A stretch of DNA of 64,000 nt, taken from the NCBI GenBank assembly GCA_964006375.1, contig OZ023267.1, forward strand, positions 35,103,766 through 35,167,765, written 5' to 3'. The notes under the pieces are model-generated. The model worked only from the letters and a program-made list of their open reading frames with translations. It made no database searches and was not told where the DNA came from. The DNA comes from Tillus elongatus (Eukaryota > Arthropoda > Insecta > Coleoptera > Cleridae). The position numbers were made by a program, and so were the translations under genes. Position 1 is the stretch's first letter. Every line of letters begins with the position of its first letter. Shown one piece after another: positions 57,263 through 64,000 of the stretch.

Positions 57263-57637
57263 CTACCGTTTAAGGCTTTTATTTAAAAATTTTAAACATA
57301 AATGACCACAATTATAAGTATTATATTTCTGATACACATCATGATTGTACATTAGAGTAGAGTCTTTAAGGTAACGCTGCAGCTCAACTGGTGGCTTCAA
57401 GTTTCCATATGAGTCAAAGTACACGGCTGTGTCACCACGTTTCTTAACTGCAACCCAATGACTGCCAGGTTCCTTGTTTGTTTGCAAATTCATGATAAGT
57501 GATTCATTCTTGCGTGGCCCATTCGATGGCAAAGTATCTCGCATGTATACACCTCTAAAATATGGAATTTTCATTTTACCAGCAAATTTCACAAGGTCTT
57601 CATTTGTTAGAGGTCTTGCTGGTAAACATCTTACTCG
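57263..57637 (-). CDS. adenain-like cysteine protease, probably expressed by -1 frameshift
   Basis: A maturation protease of the adenovirus C5 type, expected to cut capsid and core precursors in the particle. Catalytic blocks are GSHWVAV (His), YFDSYG (Asp), the YQ before NTYN, and NCGHLCL (Cys). Counting from a GTG at 57,592 these are His45, Asp60, Gln88 and Cys95. The conserved N-terminal stretch (PARPLTNEDL) lies upstream of that GTG. The frame is open back to a stop at 57,671-57,673 and has no ATG until residue 7 after the GTG (57,574), which would cut off the N-terminus. The frame is the -1 frame of the overlapping PLA2/pX gene, with a slippery heptamer at 57,637-57,643. If shifted there, 124 residues are added. 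Translation start by GTG or from a lost ATG is the alternative. Confidence 0.75.
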   Translation of the reverse strand, partial: RVRCLPARPLTNEDLVKFAGKMKIPYFRGVYMRDTLPSNGPRKNESLIMNLQTNKEPGSHWVAVKKRGDTAVYFDSYGNLKPPVELQRYLKDSTLMYNHDVYQKYNTYNCGHLCLKFLNKSLKR

Positions 57638-57643
57638 TTTTTT
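57551..57643 (-). promoter_or_regulatory. candidate -1 ribosomal frameshift signal with pseudoknot
   Basis: On the minus strand the heptamer A AAA AAC (57,643-57,637) is in phase with the PLA2/pX codons and is followed by one codon and the stop TAA. After 10 bases comes TTTACCAGCA (57,626-57,617), perfectly complementary to TGCTGGTAAA (57,584-57,575). Inside the loop ACCTCTAA (57,614-57,607) is perfectly complementary to TTAGAGGT (57,558-57,551), beyond the first stem. The pairings cross, so a pseudoknot is possible. The loop between them is long (22 bases). A shift to -1 enters the protease frame exactly. Confidence 0.6.
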
Positions 57644-58452
57644 GGTTTCTGCAAATACAACCCATAACCGCTACGCTGCTTCTTCAGATATAATCCTTTA
57701 CCGAGTCTCTTATACTTTGGTTTTAATTTCAAACCATTACCTCTCTTACCCATAGCAATAGCCTCCATCGTTTTGTTATGCCGTTCTTCTTCTTCTAGTT
57801 TTTGTTTGGCTGATTTGGCATCGTTAACTGCTTTAGCAATACCTGCAGCACCGCCACCCAGAGCACCTAGCGCTGACAGGCCACCAAAAATTAAAGGTAG
57901 TAGTGGAAGGAAGCCTCCGCTTTTAGGTATTGGAATAACTCGCGGTTTCAGCACATTCTTACGCCCACCAATCTGTTTAACAATTGCGTGAGCGATATCA
58001 AACACAGCATTCTCTGATGGAATAAGATTTCTGTCTTTTAGAACTTCTCCAATCAGACTAAGAATGTTTTTAAAGGGAACTTTTTTCCTCGGTTTTGAGT
58101 TGATTACATCAAGACCCATACCGAGCTTTCTTTTAACTTTCATGGTGTTTGTAACACTCCAAGCGGCTAACTTTTCACCAAAACTCGCGTCCTTTGACTT
58201 GACTCTCTCCCAAGCTCGATTCTCCAACACTTCGTCGGCTCGATGCCTATCACTTAACTCTTTTGATTGAGAGTAAGCGATGTCGTGGTCTCGACAAGCA
58301 CGATCTAAAGGATTGATACCTTGATCACCTCTAGCAAGACGTTCTTTAAGTTTAGTACCCGGGCCACAAAATTGATAACCAGGAACGTGCAGCTCAACAG
58401 GTAGCTTGTTAATGGCTGTGTTTACAAGACCTTCACCCTGTGACACCAACAT
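57631..58452 (-). CDS. phospholipase A2 domain protein with pX-like core segment
   Basis: 273 residues. Residues 26-33 (YQFCGPGT) form a PLA2 calcium-binding loop and 53-60 (CRDHDIAY) hold the catalytic His56-Asp57 pair, like the parvoviral VP1 and adintovirus PLA2 domains that breach endosomal membranes. Residues 171-209 (IPIPKSGGFLPLLPLIFGG, then a Gly/Ala-rich stretch to AKAV) resemble the adenoviral pX/mu core-protein motif. The C-terminus is basic with repeated GNGLKLKP, GKGLYLKK and YGLYLQKP units. Membrane and core roles are inference from these families. It starts a leftward block across a short divergent promoter from the ATPase. Its end overlaps the protease frame and carries the slippery heptamer, so a longer form of about 396 residues is likely. 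Confidence 0.8.
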   Translation of the reverse strand: MLVSQGEGLVNTAINKLPVELHVPGYQFCGPGTKLKERLARGDQGINPLDRACRDHDIAYSQSKELSDRHRADEVLENRAWERVKSKDASFGEKLAAWSVTNTMKVKRKLGMGLDVINSKPRKKVPFKNILSLIGEVLKDRNLIPSENAVFDIAHAIVKQIGGRKNVLKPRVIPIPKSGGFLPLLPLIFGGLSALGALGGGAAGIAKAVNDAKSAKQKLEEEERHNKTMEAIAMGKRGNGLKLKPKYKRLGKGLYLKKQRSGYGLYLQKPKNE

Positions 58453-58529
58453 TGATACTAACTGTGTGATCCGCTTACATGTCTATATTTATATACATAC
58501 TCGAAAAATATAGTTTAGTTCCAGTCAAG
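58453..58529. promoter_or_regulatory. divergent promoter region between PLA2 and ATPase genes
   Basis: Only 77 bases separate the two start codons. The centre holds TATTTATATACATA (about 58,482-58,498), which can act as a TATA element in either direction. This would drive the capsid block leftwards and the ATPase-integrase block rightwards. Promoter activity is inference. Confidence 0.5.
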
Positions 58530-59222
58530 ATGCACACCATCAAACACGCTTCTGTCTTACCTATTACAAATATAGACGATGTTGTTGATACAGCAGAACA
58601 ACAACTAAGGCATGGTCCTCTCTTCCCAAACACAGTTAGAGGTATCATATGTGGTCCTAGTGGGTGTGGTAAAACAAATGTTATGTTAAGTTTATTGTTT
58701 GAACCGAACGGCTTAAAGTTTAATAACGTGTATGTGTATTCAAAGTCTCTGTATCAACCTAAATATAAGATGTTACAAAGGCTGTTGGATGCTACAAAAA
58801 GTGTTGGTTATTATCCATATAGTGAAAACGATGAAATATTAGATCCAGCAGAAGCCCAGGACAACTCGGTGTTTATATTCGATGATGTGGCTTGTGACAA
58901 ACAAGATAAAATGAGAGCATACTTTAGTATGGGGAGACATAAGAATATTGATTCATTCTATCTCTGTCAAACATATACTCGAATACCCAAACATCTGATA
59001 CGTGATAACGCTAACGTTTTGATTCTCTTTAAACAAGATGAAACGAACTTAAAACACATCTATGACGATCATGTGACCACTGATATGGACTTTAAACAAT
59101 TTAAAAATATATGTTGTCAATGCTGGAATGGTAATAAGTATGGTGTGTTGGTGATTGTAAAAGAAAACGAAGTCCACAGAGGGAGATATAGAAAAGGATT
59201 CGATAGCTACATATTAATATAA
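58530..59222 (+). CDS. FtsK/HerA-type genome-packaging ATPase
   Basis: 230 residues from the ATG of MHTIKHASVLP (58,530). An ATG at 58,479 would add 17 residues lying in the promoter region and not resembling the family, so the internal start is preferred. Walker A GPSGCGKT is at residues 42-49 and Walker B VFIFDD at 114-119, followed by SFYLCQTYTRIPKHLIRDN, the helix region typical of A32-like packaging enzymes of Polintons and large DNA viruses. It should pump the genome into preformed capsids. Intact. First gene of the rightward block. Confidence 0.88.
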   Translation: MHTIKHASVLPITNIDDVVDTAEQQLRHGPLFPNTVRGIICGPSGCGKTNVMLSLLFEPNGLKFNNVYVYSKSLYQPKYKMLQRLLDATKSVGYYPYSENDEILDPAEAQDNSVFIFDDVACDKQDKMRAYFSMGRHKNIDSFYLCQTYTRIPKHLIRDNANVLILFKQDETNLKHIYDDHVTTDMDFKQFKNICCQCWNGNKYGVLVIVKENEVHRGRYRKGFDSYILI

Positions 59223-59286
59223 TGGTCTACAACCAACAACAACAAAGAGATGTCTAGCAGGACAACCAACCAGCTAACAAGACAGA

Positions 59287-59518
59287 CAACCTGTCTAAAA
59301 CAACCTGTCTAAAACAACCTGTCTAAAACAACTTGTCTAAAACAACCTGTCTAAAACAACTTGTCTAAAACAACCTGTCTAAAACAACCTGTCTAAAACA
59401 ACTTGTCCAAAACAACTTGTCTAAAACAACCTGTCTAACACAGCTGTCTAATACAGCTGTCTAACACAGCTGTCTAATACAGCTGTCTAACAACCTGTCT
59501 AACAACCTGTCTAACAAC
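59287..59518. repeat. composite TGTCTAA minisatellite between viral genes
   Basis: About eleven 14-bp units (CAACCTGTCTAAAA) at 59,287-59,439 are followed by four 13-bp units (CAGCTGTCTAACA/ATA) and three 12-bp units (CAACCTGTCTAA). All share TGTCTAA but differ in spacer. It occupies most of the gap between the ATPase stop and the next start. Its role is unknown: spacer expansion, replication or recombination site are options. Confidence 0.85.
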
Positions 59519-59644
59519 CGGGTCTACCTGTTGTGTTAGATACCTAACACTAGATAGGCAGACATACAACCAATTCAAAGCTAGTACACCTTAAACCACC
59601 GAACTGTTTGCATCTCTTAACACGAAACAAATAACTTTAGCAAG

Positions 59645-60640
59645 ATGGAGGTGATGGGTAAACAAGAGAGAAAAATTTAGAAAAAGATTTTACAACTTGC
59701 TGAAAACATTCGAAAAAAACATTTAATGCTTAAGCTTGGTAGAGCTGAGAATGATGAAGCCCTGCAGCGTTTATATAAACCACTTGTTGACCCACTGAGT
59801 GAAATATCTAAAAATACATCAACGCTTAAACTGCAGCCAACGGTTGAACAAATCAAAGAAGAAGCGGTACCAGAAAAGAAACCCAAAGTTGAGTTCTTTA
59901 AAGACCATGAAGTTTTTGAAGCCGAACCAGAAGTAGAGACAAGTTTTGATGAGGATATCCCAACATTTGAAGAGCTTGAGGCAGATCTACAAACTGCCAC
60001 AAACAACCCAGCATATCAAGAATTTTTGGAGCAATATCCTGAACGAGTTCGATATTATGTAGACAAGTATTTTACTGAACCACCGAGGCTTGCTACTATT
60101 GATCAAACGTATGGTGCTCGCTACGCTAAAGATACTGGTAGTTGGAGTCTTGGCAATAAACACTTGGACTTTACTGATAATGACATTCGACTAGGTCAAA
60201 GGAGATATCCGCAAACACAAGGTCTGCTAGAATTGATATTTATGAAAACACCTAGAGGGTATACCTATGACGATCTTCAACACTATAGAGATATTCTAGA
60301 AGCAACTAGTGTTCATAAAATGAACTACGATCCCAACGCACGAACCAAGGGTTGTTCCTCGGAAAAGTATCTGACTCTAATAAAACCAGTTATAAACCCA
60401 AGAGGACGAAGATCCTCAACTCCTCAAGGTTTTGGTTACGACACACATCATAACGCAGAACAAAAAACTGAACCTAGAGCTCAGAATGTAAGCAGCAACA
60501 CTAACAACTATATGCTACAAAATAACAAACAAATAGAATATGTCTATTGGGATGACATAAATGAGTTGATTGATAGACTTAGACTTTTAGTAGCTTCCCA
60601 AGCTGCTGGTAATAATGCTCATAACAATGAAATTCAGTAA
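59645..60640 (+). pseudogene. DUF8207-type protein with an amber codon near the start
   Basis: The family-like frame begins at an ATG at 59,645 but meets TAG at 59,678-59,680 (codon 12). Coding pattern continues in the same frame after it (KKILQLAENIRKKHLMLKLG), so the stop is a point mutation rather than a boundary. The next ATG (59,726) gives an intact 304-residue frame. Recognised features: RLYKPLVDPL near its N-terminus, an acidic middle (FDEDIPTFEELEADL), then TYGARYAKDTG...LGNKHLDFTDNDI, GLLELIF and YTYDDLQHYRDIL, as in a family of unknown function common in insect Polinton-like elements. Restart at 59,726 could still give a nearly full protein. A structural role is a guess from its place in the block. 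Confidence 0.65.
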
Positions 60641-60728
60641 ATCATTGAAGAACTGAAGGAGGTTGGTGTTATCGCCTAATATACCTACATATATCACAGA
60701 TATACCTACCTTAGTGCTTAGTATAAAA

Positions 60729-61178
60729 ATGTCTATCGATAAGTTCGGACGTTCCCAATCCAATAAAGGTTCTAAGTTTAAAATTATTGAAAGAGAGATT
60801 TTCCCAAGAACTGATAGTGGTGATTTTGATTTGCAAAGCCATAGATTGTGTAACATCGCTGATCCAGTCGATGCAACAGATGGTGTAAATAAAAAATTTG
60901 TTGATGTATGGATAGACGACTATCAGAAGAACAAAGATGAGGTAAAACAAAGAATCATTGCCATACTACTTGAAGCTGTACACAAACCTGAGTTGGAAGA
61001 TTTAAAAAACGAATTTGAAAATAAATTGAAAATTTTAGCTAAGAACATAACTACTCAAGTTTTAAAAGATATTGATGTGTTAAAGAATAAGAAGCTAAAG
61101 AATAAGCTGGGAGAAATAGACAGCAAACTAAAAGATTTACATGATAAGTGGATACTTTTAAATCCAACATCGCCATGA
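60729..61178 (+). CDS. fibre-like coiled-coil protein
   Basis: 149 residues from the ATG of MSIDKFGRSQSNKGS (60,729). An in-frame ATG at 60,663 is possible but adds an uncharacteristic leader. Residues about 32-60 hold GDFDLQSHRLCNIADPVDAT then DGVNKKFVD, a pattern that recurs in phage and viral fibre proteins just before a trimeric coiled coil. The rest (about 65-145) is Lys/Glu-rich heptad-like sequence. A vertex fibre or attachment role is inference. Its TGA overlaps the integrase start as ATGA, so the two are probably translated by termination-reinitiation. Confidence 0.55.
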   Translation: MSIDKFGRSQSNKGSKFKIIEREIFPRTDSGDFDLQSHRLCNIADPVDATDGVNKKFVDVWIDDYQKNKDEVKQRIIAILLEAVHKPELEDLKNEFENKLKILAKNITTQVLKDIDVLKNKKLKNKLGEIDSKLKDLHDKWILLNPTSP

Positions 61179-62119
61179 GACGCAAAACTGTTGAACCATC
61201 TAATACCAAAAAACAAATTATTGATGAGTTATATAAACCAGCAAGAATCAATTTTAAACGTAGACGTACAATAATCAAAGGTTTAAATGATTTGTGGCAG
61301 ATTGATTTAGCAGAATTTACAGACTACTACAAAGCAAACTCTGGTTACAAGTATATTTTAGTGGTTATTAATTGTTTTTCAAAGTATGTGTGGACTCGCC
61401 CTCTTAAATCTAAAACTGCTGAAGAGGTGACTAAAGCTATGGCTGATATTTTATCTACTAGTACAGCGCCCTCTAACATCCAGTCTGATCTTGGTCGCGA
61501 GTTCTATAACTCAAAATTTAACGCCTTAATGAAAAAATATAACATCAATCACTACAGCACTTATAGTGTGAAGAAGGCTGCAATGGTGGAAAGAGTCATA
61601 CGTACCTTGAAAGAGAAGATATATAAAAATTTCAACTTGATTGGCTCCTACAAGTGGGTTAATACACTACCTGATGTCACTGCTACTTACAACGCTACTG
61701 TTCATCGAACAACTGGTGTAAAACCTCAAGATGTTAACAAGAAAAATGAAAAAGCTATTCTGAAACAAGTTTACTCAAATCTGAAAGTGTTTAACAAAAA
61801 TAAATTTAAAGTGGGTGATGTTGTACGTATAAGTAAAACAAAAGCTCAATTTGAAAAGGGGTATACACCTCGCTGGTCAACAGAATTATTCAAGATTGTT
61901 AGTATTCATTTCACAAATCCAGTAACATACTTTCTTGAAGATATGCAGGGGAAACCAATCAGTGGAGGGTTTTACGAGGAAGAACTACAAACGACTAAAC
62001 AAACAGACATCTATCTGGTTGAACGCATCTTGAGGAAGAAAGGCAAGCAGCTCTATGTAAAATGGCTGGGTTTTGATAAATCTCAGAATTCTTGGATAAA
62101 TTCAGATGATGTTAAATAA
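61175..62119 (+). CDS. retrovirus-type integrase with C-terminal chromodomain
   Basis: 314 residues from the ATG at 61,175 (an upstream ATG at 61,148 lies inside the previous gene). The rve core has DLWQIDLAEF (Asp44), IQSDLGREFYNSKF (Asp105) and AAMVERVIRTLKEK (Glu139), the DDE triad, in an arrangement I know from Polinton integrases. A linker with KVGDVVRISKTK follows (SH3-like barrel). The C-terminus IYLVERILRKKGKQLYVKWL and NSWI form a chromodomain, which may guide insertion to marked chromatin. Intact. A poly(A) signal (AATAAAATAAA, about 62,151-62,161) follows. It inserts the element into host DNA. Confidence 0.9.
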   Translation: MRRKTVEPSNTKKQIIDELYKPARINFKRRRTIIKGLNDLWQIDLAEFTDYYKANSGYKYILVVINCFSKYVWTRPLKSKTAEEVTKAMADILSTSTAPSNIQSDLGREFYNSKFNALMKKYNINHYSTYSVKKAAMVERVIRTLKEKIYKNFNLIGSYKWVNTLPDVTATYNATVHRTTGVKPQDVNKKNEKAILKQVYSNLKVFNKNKFKVGDVVRISKTKAQFEKGYTPRWSTELFKIVSIHFTNPVTYFLEDMQGKPISGGFYEEELQTTKQTDIYLVERILRKKGKQLYVKWLGFDKSQNSWINSDDVK

Positions 62120-62228
62120 GCTTATATATTTAATGTATTAATGTACTTAGAATAAAATAAAAGTCTTTATTAAAATAATGTTATTTTATTTTTTCATCTG
62201 GTTACATACAATTAAGCTAAGTGAACAA
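62120..62228. terminator. convergent poly(A) region
   Basis: The 109-base gap between the facing integrase and KilA-N genes holds AATAAA on the plus strand (62,151 and 62,156) and reversed AATAAA signals at about 62,165-62,193, so both transcripts can end here. Confidence 0.65.
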
Positions 62229-63167
62229 TTACAATTTATGTCGTAAATCAATAATATCCTGAATAAACTTCTCCTGCGGTACATCTGCTATCTGTAGATC
62301 GTTTCTGTTCGCCTTGAGGTATTCGACTTCGGTCTTTATTCTGTTAAAGAGATTTACAGAATTTGGATCATACAACATGTTTAAAACTACTTCGGAATCA
62401 GGGTGTTTATTTTTAAAGTTCTTGACAGCTCTTTTAAAACTTTTCTTCTGAGTCCTTACAGCATGATATGGATAGGTAGCATCCTTCTCATTTCTTGAAA
62501 GCAAACCAAAAACACAAAGTTTTCCAGGGTTGCTTGGTTTTGGAGATATATCTTCTAAATGTTCTGTGATTTTAGCATTTGTTTCTCGCATACGCCGCAC
62601 TTCATCATCTATCTCCATTAATTTCACTTCAATTTCTTTGAGGTTATCCTTGTATTTTTGATTAAATTCACTTACGAAAAAATCAAAAATAATTTGGTTG
62701 CACTTTTCATAGAAACTATTGGATATCCAACAAGCCAAATTTAATATTAAATCTTTACAGACATATGTACCAGATATCAAGTTGTTTTCAGCTTGTCTTC
62801 CACCAAAGTCCACCAAGTATGTAACGGTTGTAGGTGTTAGTTGAGATGTTGCTTCCGACACTTCTAGGGGGCCAGTATTCCGGCTCCCTGGAGATGAGTC
62901 TAAGTGGGCTCCTTTGGTTGAAATATTTAGGGTATCGGTATTCCGGCTACCTAACTGCTTCTTTAGCCGACCGTTGTAATAGACAATCAACTCTTTAGTT
63001 TTCTTATTTTCCAGCCAATGTCTGAATCTTTTCTCACCATCTTTACACAGCTTAGTCGCATTAAAATAACCAGTGTTCTTATCGATAATTAGTTGAAAGT
63101 CTCCAAATAAACCATACCAGAAGTTATCTTTGATTTGCTGGTAACACACATCACTTAATGTAGCCAT
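62229..63167 (-). CDS. KilA-N domain protein with a second C-terminal domain
   Basis: 312 residues from the ATG of MATLSDVCYQQIKDN (63,167); an upstream start adds only seven residues. The N-terminal KilA-N/Bro-type DNA-binding domain has FWYGLFGDFQLIIDKNTGYF, NATKLCKDGEKRFRHWL and later GTYVCKDLILNLACWIS, interrupted by a low-complexity insert with two GSRNT copies. A coiled segment (ELKVKLMEIDDEVRRMRE region) follows, then a C-terminal domain starting KLCVFGLLSRN that resembles DUF3627 of insect DNA viruses. Such proteins occur in baculo-, asco-, irido- and poxviruses and in adintovirus-like elements. A DNA-binding regulatory role is inference. Confidence 0.8.
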   Translation of the reverse strand: MATLSDVCYQQIKDNFWYGLFGDFQLIIDKNTGYFNATKLCKDGEKRFRHWLENKKTKELIVYYNGRLKKQLGSRNTDTLNISTKGAHLDSSPGSRNTGPLEVSEATSQLTPTTVTYLVDFGGRQAENNLISGTYVCKDLILNLACWISNSFYEKCNQIIFDFFVSEFNQKYKDNLKEIEVKLMEIDDEVRRMRETNAKITEHLEDISPKPSNPGKLCVFGLLSRNEKDATYPYHAVRTQKKSFKRAVKNFKNKHPDSEVVLNMLYDPNSVNLFNRIKTEVEYLKANRNDLQIADVPQEKFIQDIIDLRHKL

Positions 63168-63291
63168 TTTAAACACACTACTGAGCACTTGGATACGTTA
63201 GAGTTAACTGAAGCACGTCTTACCTCTACGATAACTAAATTTTGAATGAGTTTAACAGTGTGTAGTGAACAATTTATAGATGTTGATACCA

Positions 63292-63792
63292 CTATCGTTT
63301 GAAGCTGTATTTATTAATATTTATTTCCAACCACATTAACTGTTCCAACATCCATCCGCTTTCAGCTTCTGCAAACTCCAAAGCTTTTGTGTAAATTTCG
63401 TCGACGAATTCTTGATATATACTTTCAAAATTAGTTGACACTGTAACATTTTTATTTTTAGTATTAAATGACTTCATTTCTTTTTTATTTCGACTTTGGA
63501 GTACATACAAACCAAACAATTCTAAATTCATTTTAATTTCATTATGCTTAGCTAAAGCAGCTTCCATCAGATGAAACACTTTATGTCTTATTGTTTCCAT
63601 AAACTGTTTAATATCAATACCTTTTTCGTATATACGATAGGTAGCCATTCTGTTTTTAAAAGCTTGAGTTAACATCTGCACTTGTTCAACTTGCCATGGT
63701 TCACATACTTTTGATTTATGAATTTCACTACGTAAATGCCGAGAGAAAGCACTCTTTTTCACTTGTAACGAGCACGATTCACAGTATCTCAT
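63292..63792 (-). CDS. zinc-finger protein resembling the N-terminus of insect Polinton PolB
   Basis: 166 residues from MRYCESCSLQVKKSAF. A Cys4-Cys7-His19-His25 zinc finger (CESC...HLRSEIH) is followed by FKNRMATYRIYEKG, NLELFGLYVLQSRNK, MKSFNTKNKNVTVSTNFES and a final WLEININKY. As I recall, this order is the N-terminal region of long type-B DNA polymerase proteins in insect Polintons, which continue past NKY into a conserved block and then the polymerase. Here a stop comes four residues after NKY and 124 bases later the KilA-N gene begins, so no polymerase follows. It may be a stump left by deletion or a shortened stand-alone protein. A TATATAAG element sits about 45-55 bases before its start. 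Confidence 0.65.
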   Translation of the reverse strand: MRYCESCSLQVKKSAFSRHLRSEIHKSKVCEPWQVEQVQMLTQAFKNRMATYRIYEKGIDIKQFMETIRHKVFHLMEAALAKHNEIKMNLELFGLYVLQSRNKKEMKSFNTKNKNVTVSTNFESIYQEFVDEIYTKALEFAEAESGWMLEQLMWLEININKYSFKR

Positions 63793-63852
63793 CTTAACTA
63801 TAGGTGCTTAACTAATGAATAAAAACACAAATCTTCAGCTTATATATCTTTA

Positions 63853-64000
63853 TTAACAAAAATGTTTACGATAGATACCTTTAAGTATTGTGTTATATTT
63901 AAAACAAAAGTACATCAGCATAAATATAGCAAGACATATAAGAAAACCAGTTGACATAAACATAGAAATATACTTTGAAGTGAACAAATAAGAATCGGTT
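63853..64000 (-). CDS. C-terminus of a membrane protein (cut by the window edge)
   Basis: The frame is open from the window edge to TAA at 63,853-63,855 (48 residues visible). It holds one hydrophobic span of about 21 residues (FMSTGFLICLAIFMLMYFCF) followed by a 15-residue basic tail. TAA is immediately followed by an overlapping AATAAAG, a plausible poly(A) signal. A single span close to the C-terminus with a short basic tail is the topology of type-I envelope or fusion glycoproteins, which some adintovirus relatives carry, but any membrane protein would fit. Below ORF cut-offs because it is partial. Confidence 0.5.
   Translation of the reverse strand, partial: TDSYLFTSKYISMFMSTGFLICLAIFMLMYFCFKYNTILKGIYRKHFC

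Larger units (their letters stand above)
55160..64000. mobile_element. Polinton/adintovirus-like endogenous element (right end outside window)
   Basis: The gene set joins a protein-capsid module (double jelly-roll capsid, penton, adenain-like protease, packaging ATPase, PLA2/pX-like protein) with a retrovirus-type integrase, the defining combination of Polintons/Mavericks and adintoviruses. Genes are tightly packed in three transcription blocks with overlaps of a few bases. KilA-N and a zinc-finger protein follow the integrase. No polymerase catalytic domain appears before 64,000. There are three coding lesions (capsid frameshift, DUF8207 amber codon, truncated polymerase-like gene), so the copy is probably inactive unless some are sequence errors. 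Confidence 0.85.

Noticed and set aside
57474..57755. 93-codon forward frame antisense to the protease/PLA2 overlap
   Set aside because: Shadow of the two well-supported minus-strand genes.
59287..59518. CRISPR-like array
   Set aside because: The repeat units are 12-14 bp with no unique spacers; it is a minisatellite in a eukaryotic virus-like element.
61051..61278. 75-codon minus-strand frame antisense to the integrase start
   Set aside because: Shadow of the integrase and fibre-like genes.

Overview
The window looks like nuclear DNA of an arthropod, most likely an insect. It is AT-rich, holds no run of host exons that I can recognise, and is full of insect-type repeats: mariner, Tc1, pogo/Tigger, BEL/Pao, LINE, Penelope and tRNA-derived SINE remnants, plus 21 long (TA)n arrays. 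The insect assignment is inference from these families and from the virus-like element described below.

Positions 1-55,000 are a repeat graveyard. One abundant dispersed family (here 'family A') has an AATTTTC/GAAAATT hairpin at one end and an end reading CCATAACGCACTTGCTGCGTCC at the other. Many copies carry a (TA)n array in the middle, so more than half of the microsatellites here are internal parts of a dispersed repeat. Notable items are a Tigger-like element and a solo LTR nested in one original TA array (1,935-6,528), with a heat-shock-like promoter in the LTR; degenerate hammerhead-ribozyme motifs with Penelope-type DNA; a Tc1-like element with inverted repeats of about 305 bp (25,755-27,619); two decayed LINEs; a BEL/Pao deletion derivative; and a 727-bp inverted-repeat element (53,318-54,044).

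Positions 55,200-64,000 (open at the right edge) hold a compact virus-like element of the Polinton/Maverick-adintovirus type. A leftward block encodes a double jelly-roll major capsid protein, a 53-residue mini-protein, a penton-like protein, an adenain-like cysteine protease and a phospholipase-A2/pX-like protein. A divergent promoter region separates it from a rightward block: packaging ATPase, a TGTCTAA minisatellite, a DUF8207-type protein, a fibre-like coiled-coil protein and an integrase with a chromodomain. A second leftward block follows: a KilA-N protein, a zinc-finger protein resembling the N-terminal part of insect Polinton polymerases, and the end of a membrane protein cut by the window edge. 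No polymerase catalytic domain is present inside the window.

The most interesting signal is at the junction of the PLA2/pX gene and the protease. The protease frame has no ATG for its conserved N-terminus. It lies exactly in the -1 frame of the PLA2/pX gene, and an in-frame A AAA AAC heptamer sits one codon before that gene's stop. Ten bases further on there is a perfect 10-bp stem, and an 8-bp pairing crosses it to form a possible pseudoknot. This is the layout of a programmed -1 ribosomal frameshift that would make a PLA2/pX-protease fusion. Elsewhere the element shows early decay: a 1-nt frameshift in the capsid gene, an amber codon in the DUF8207 gene and a truncated polymerase-like gene. 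It is therefore probably an endogenous, recently disabled copy.
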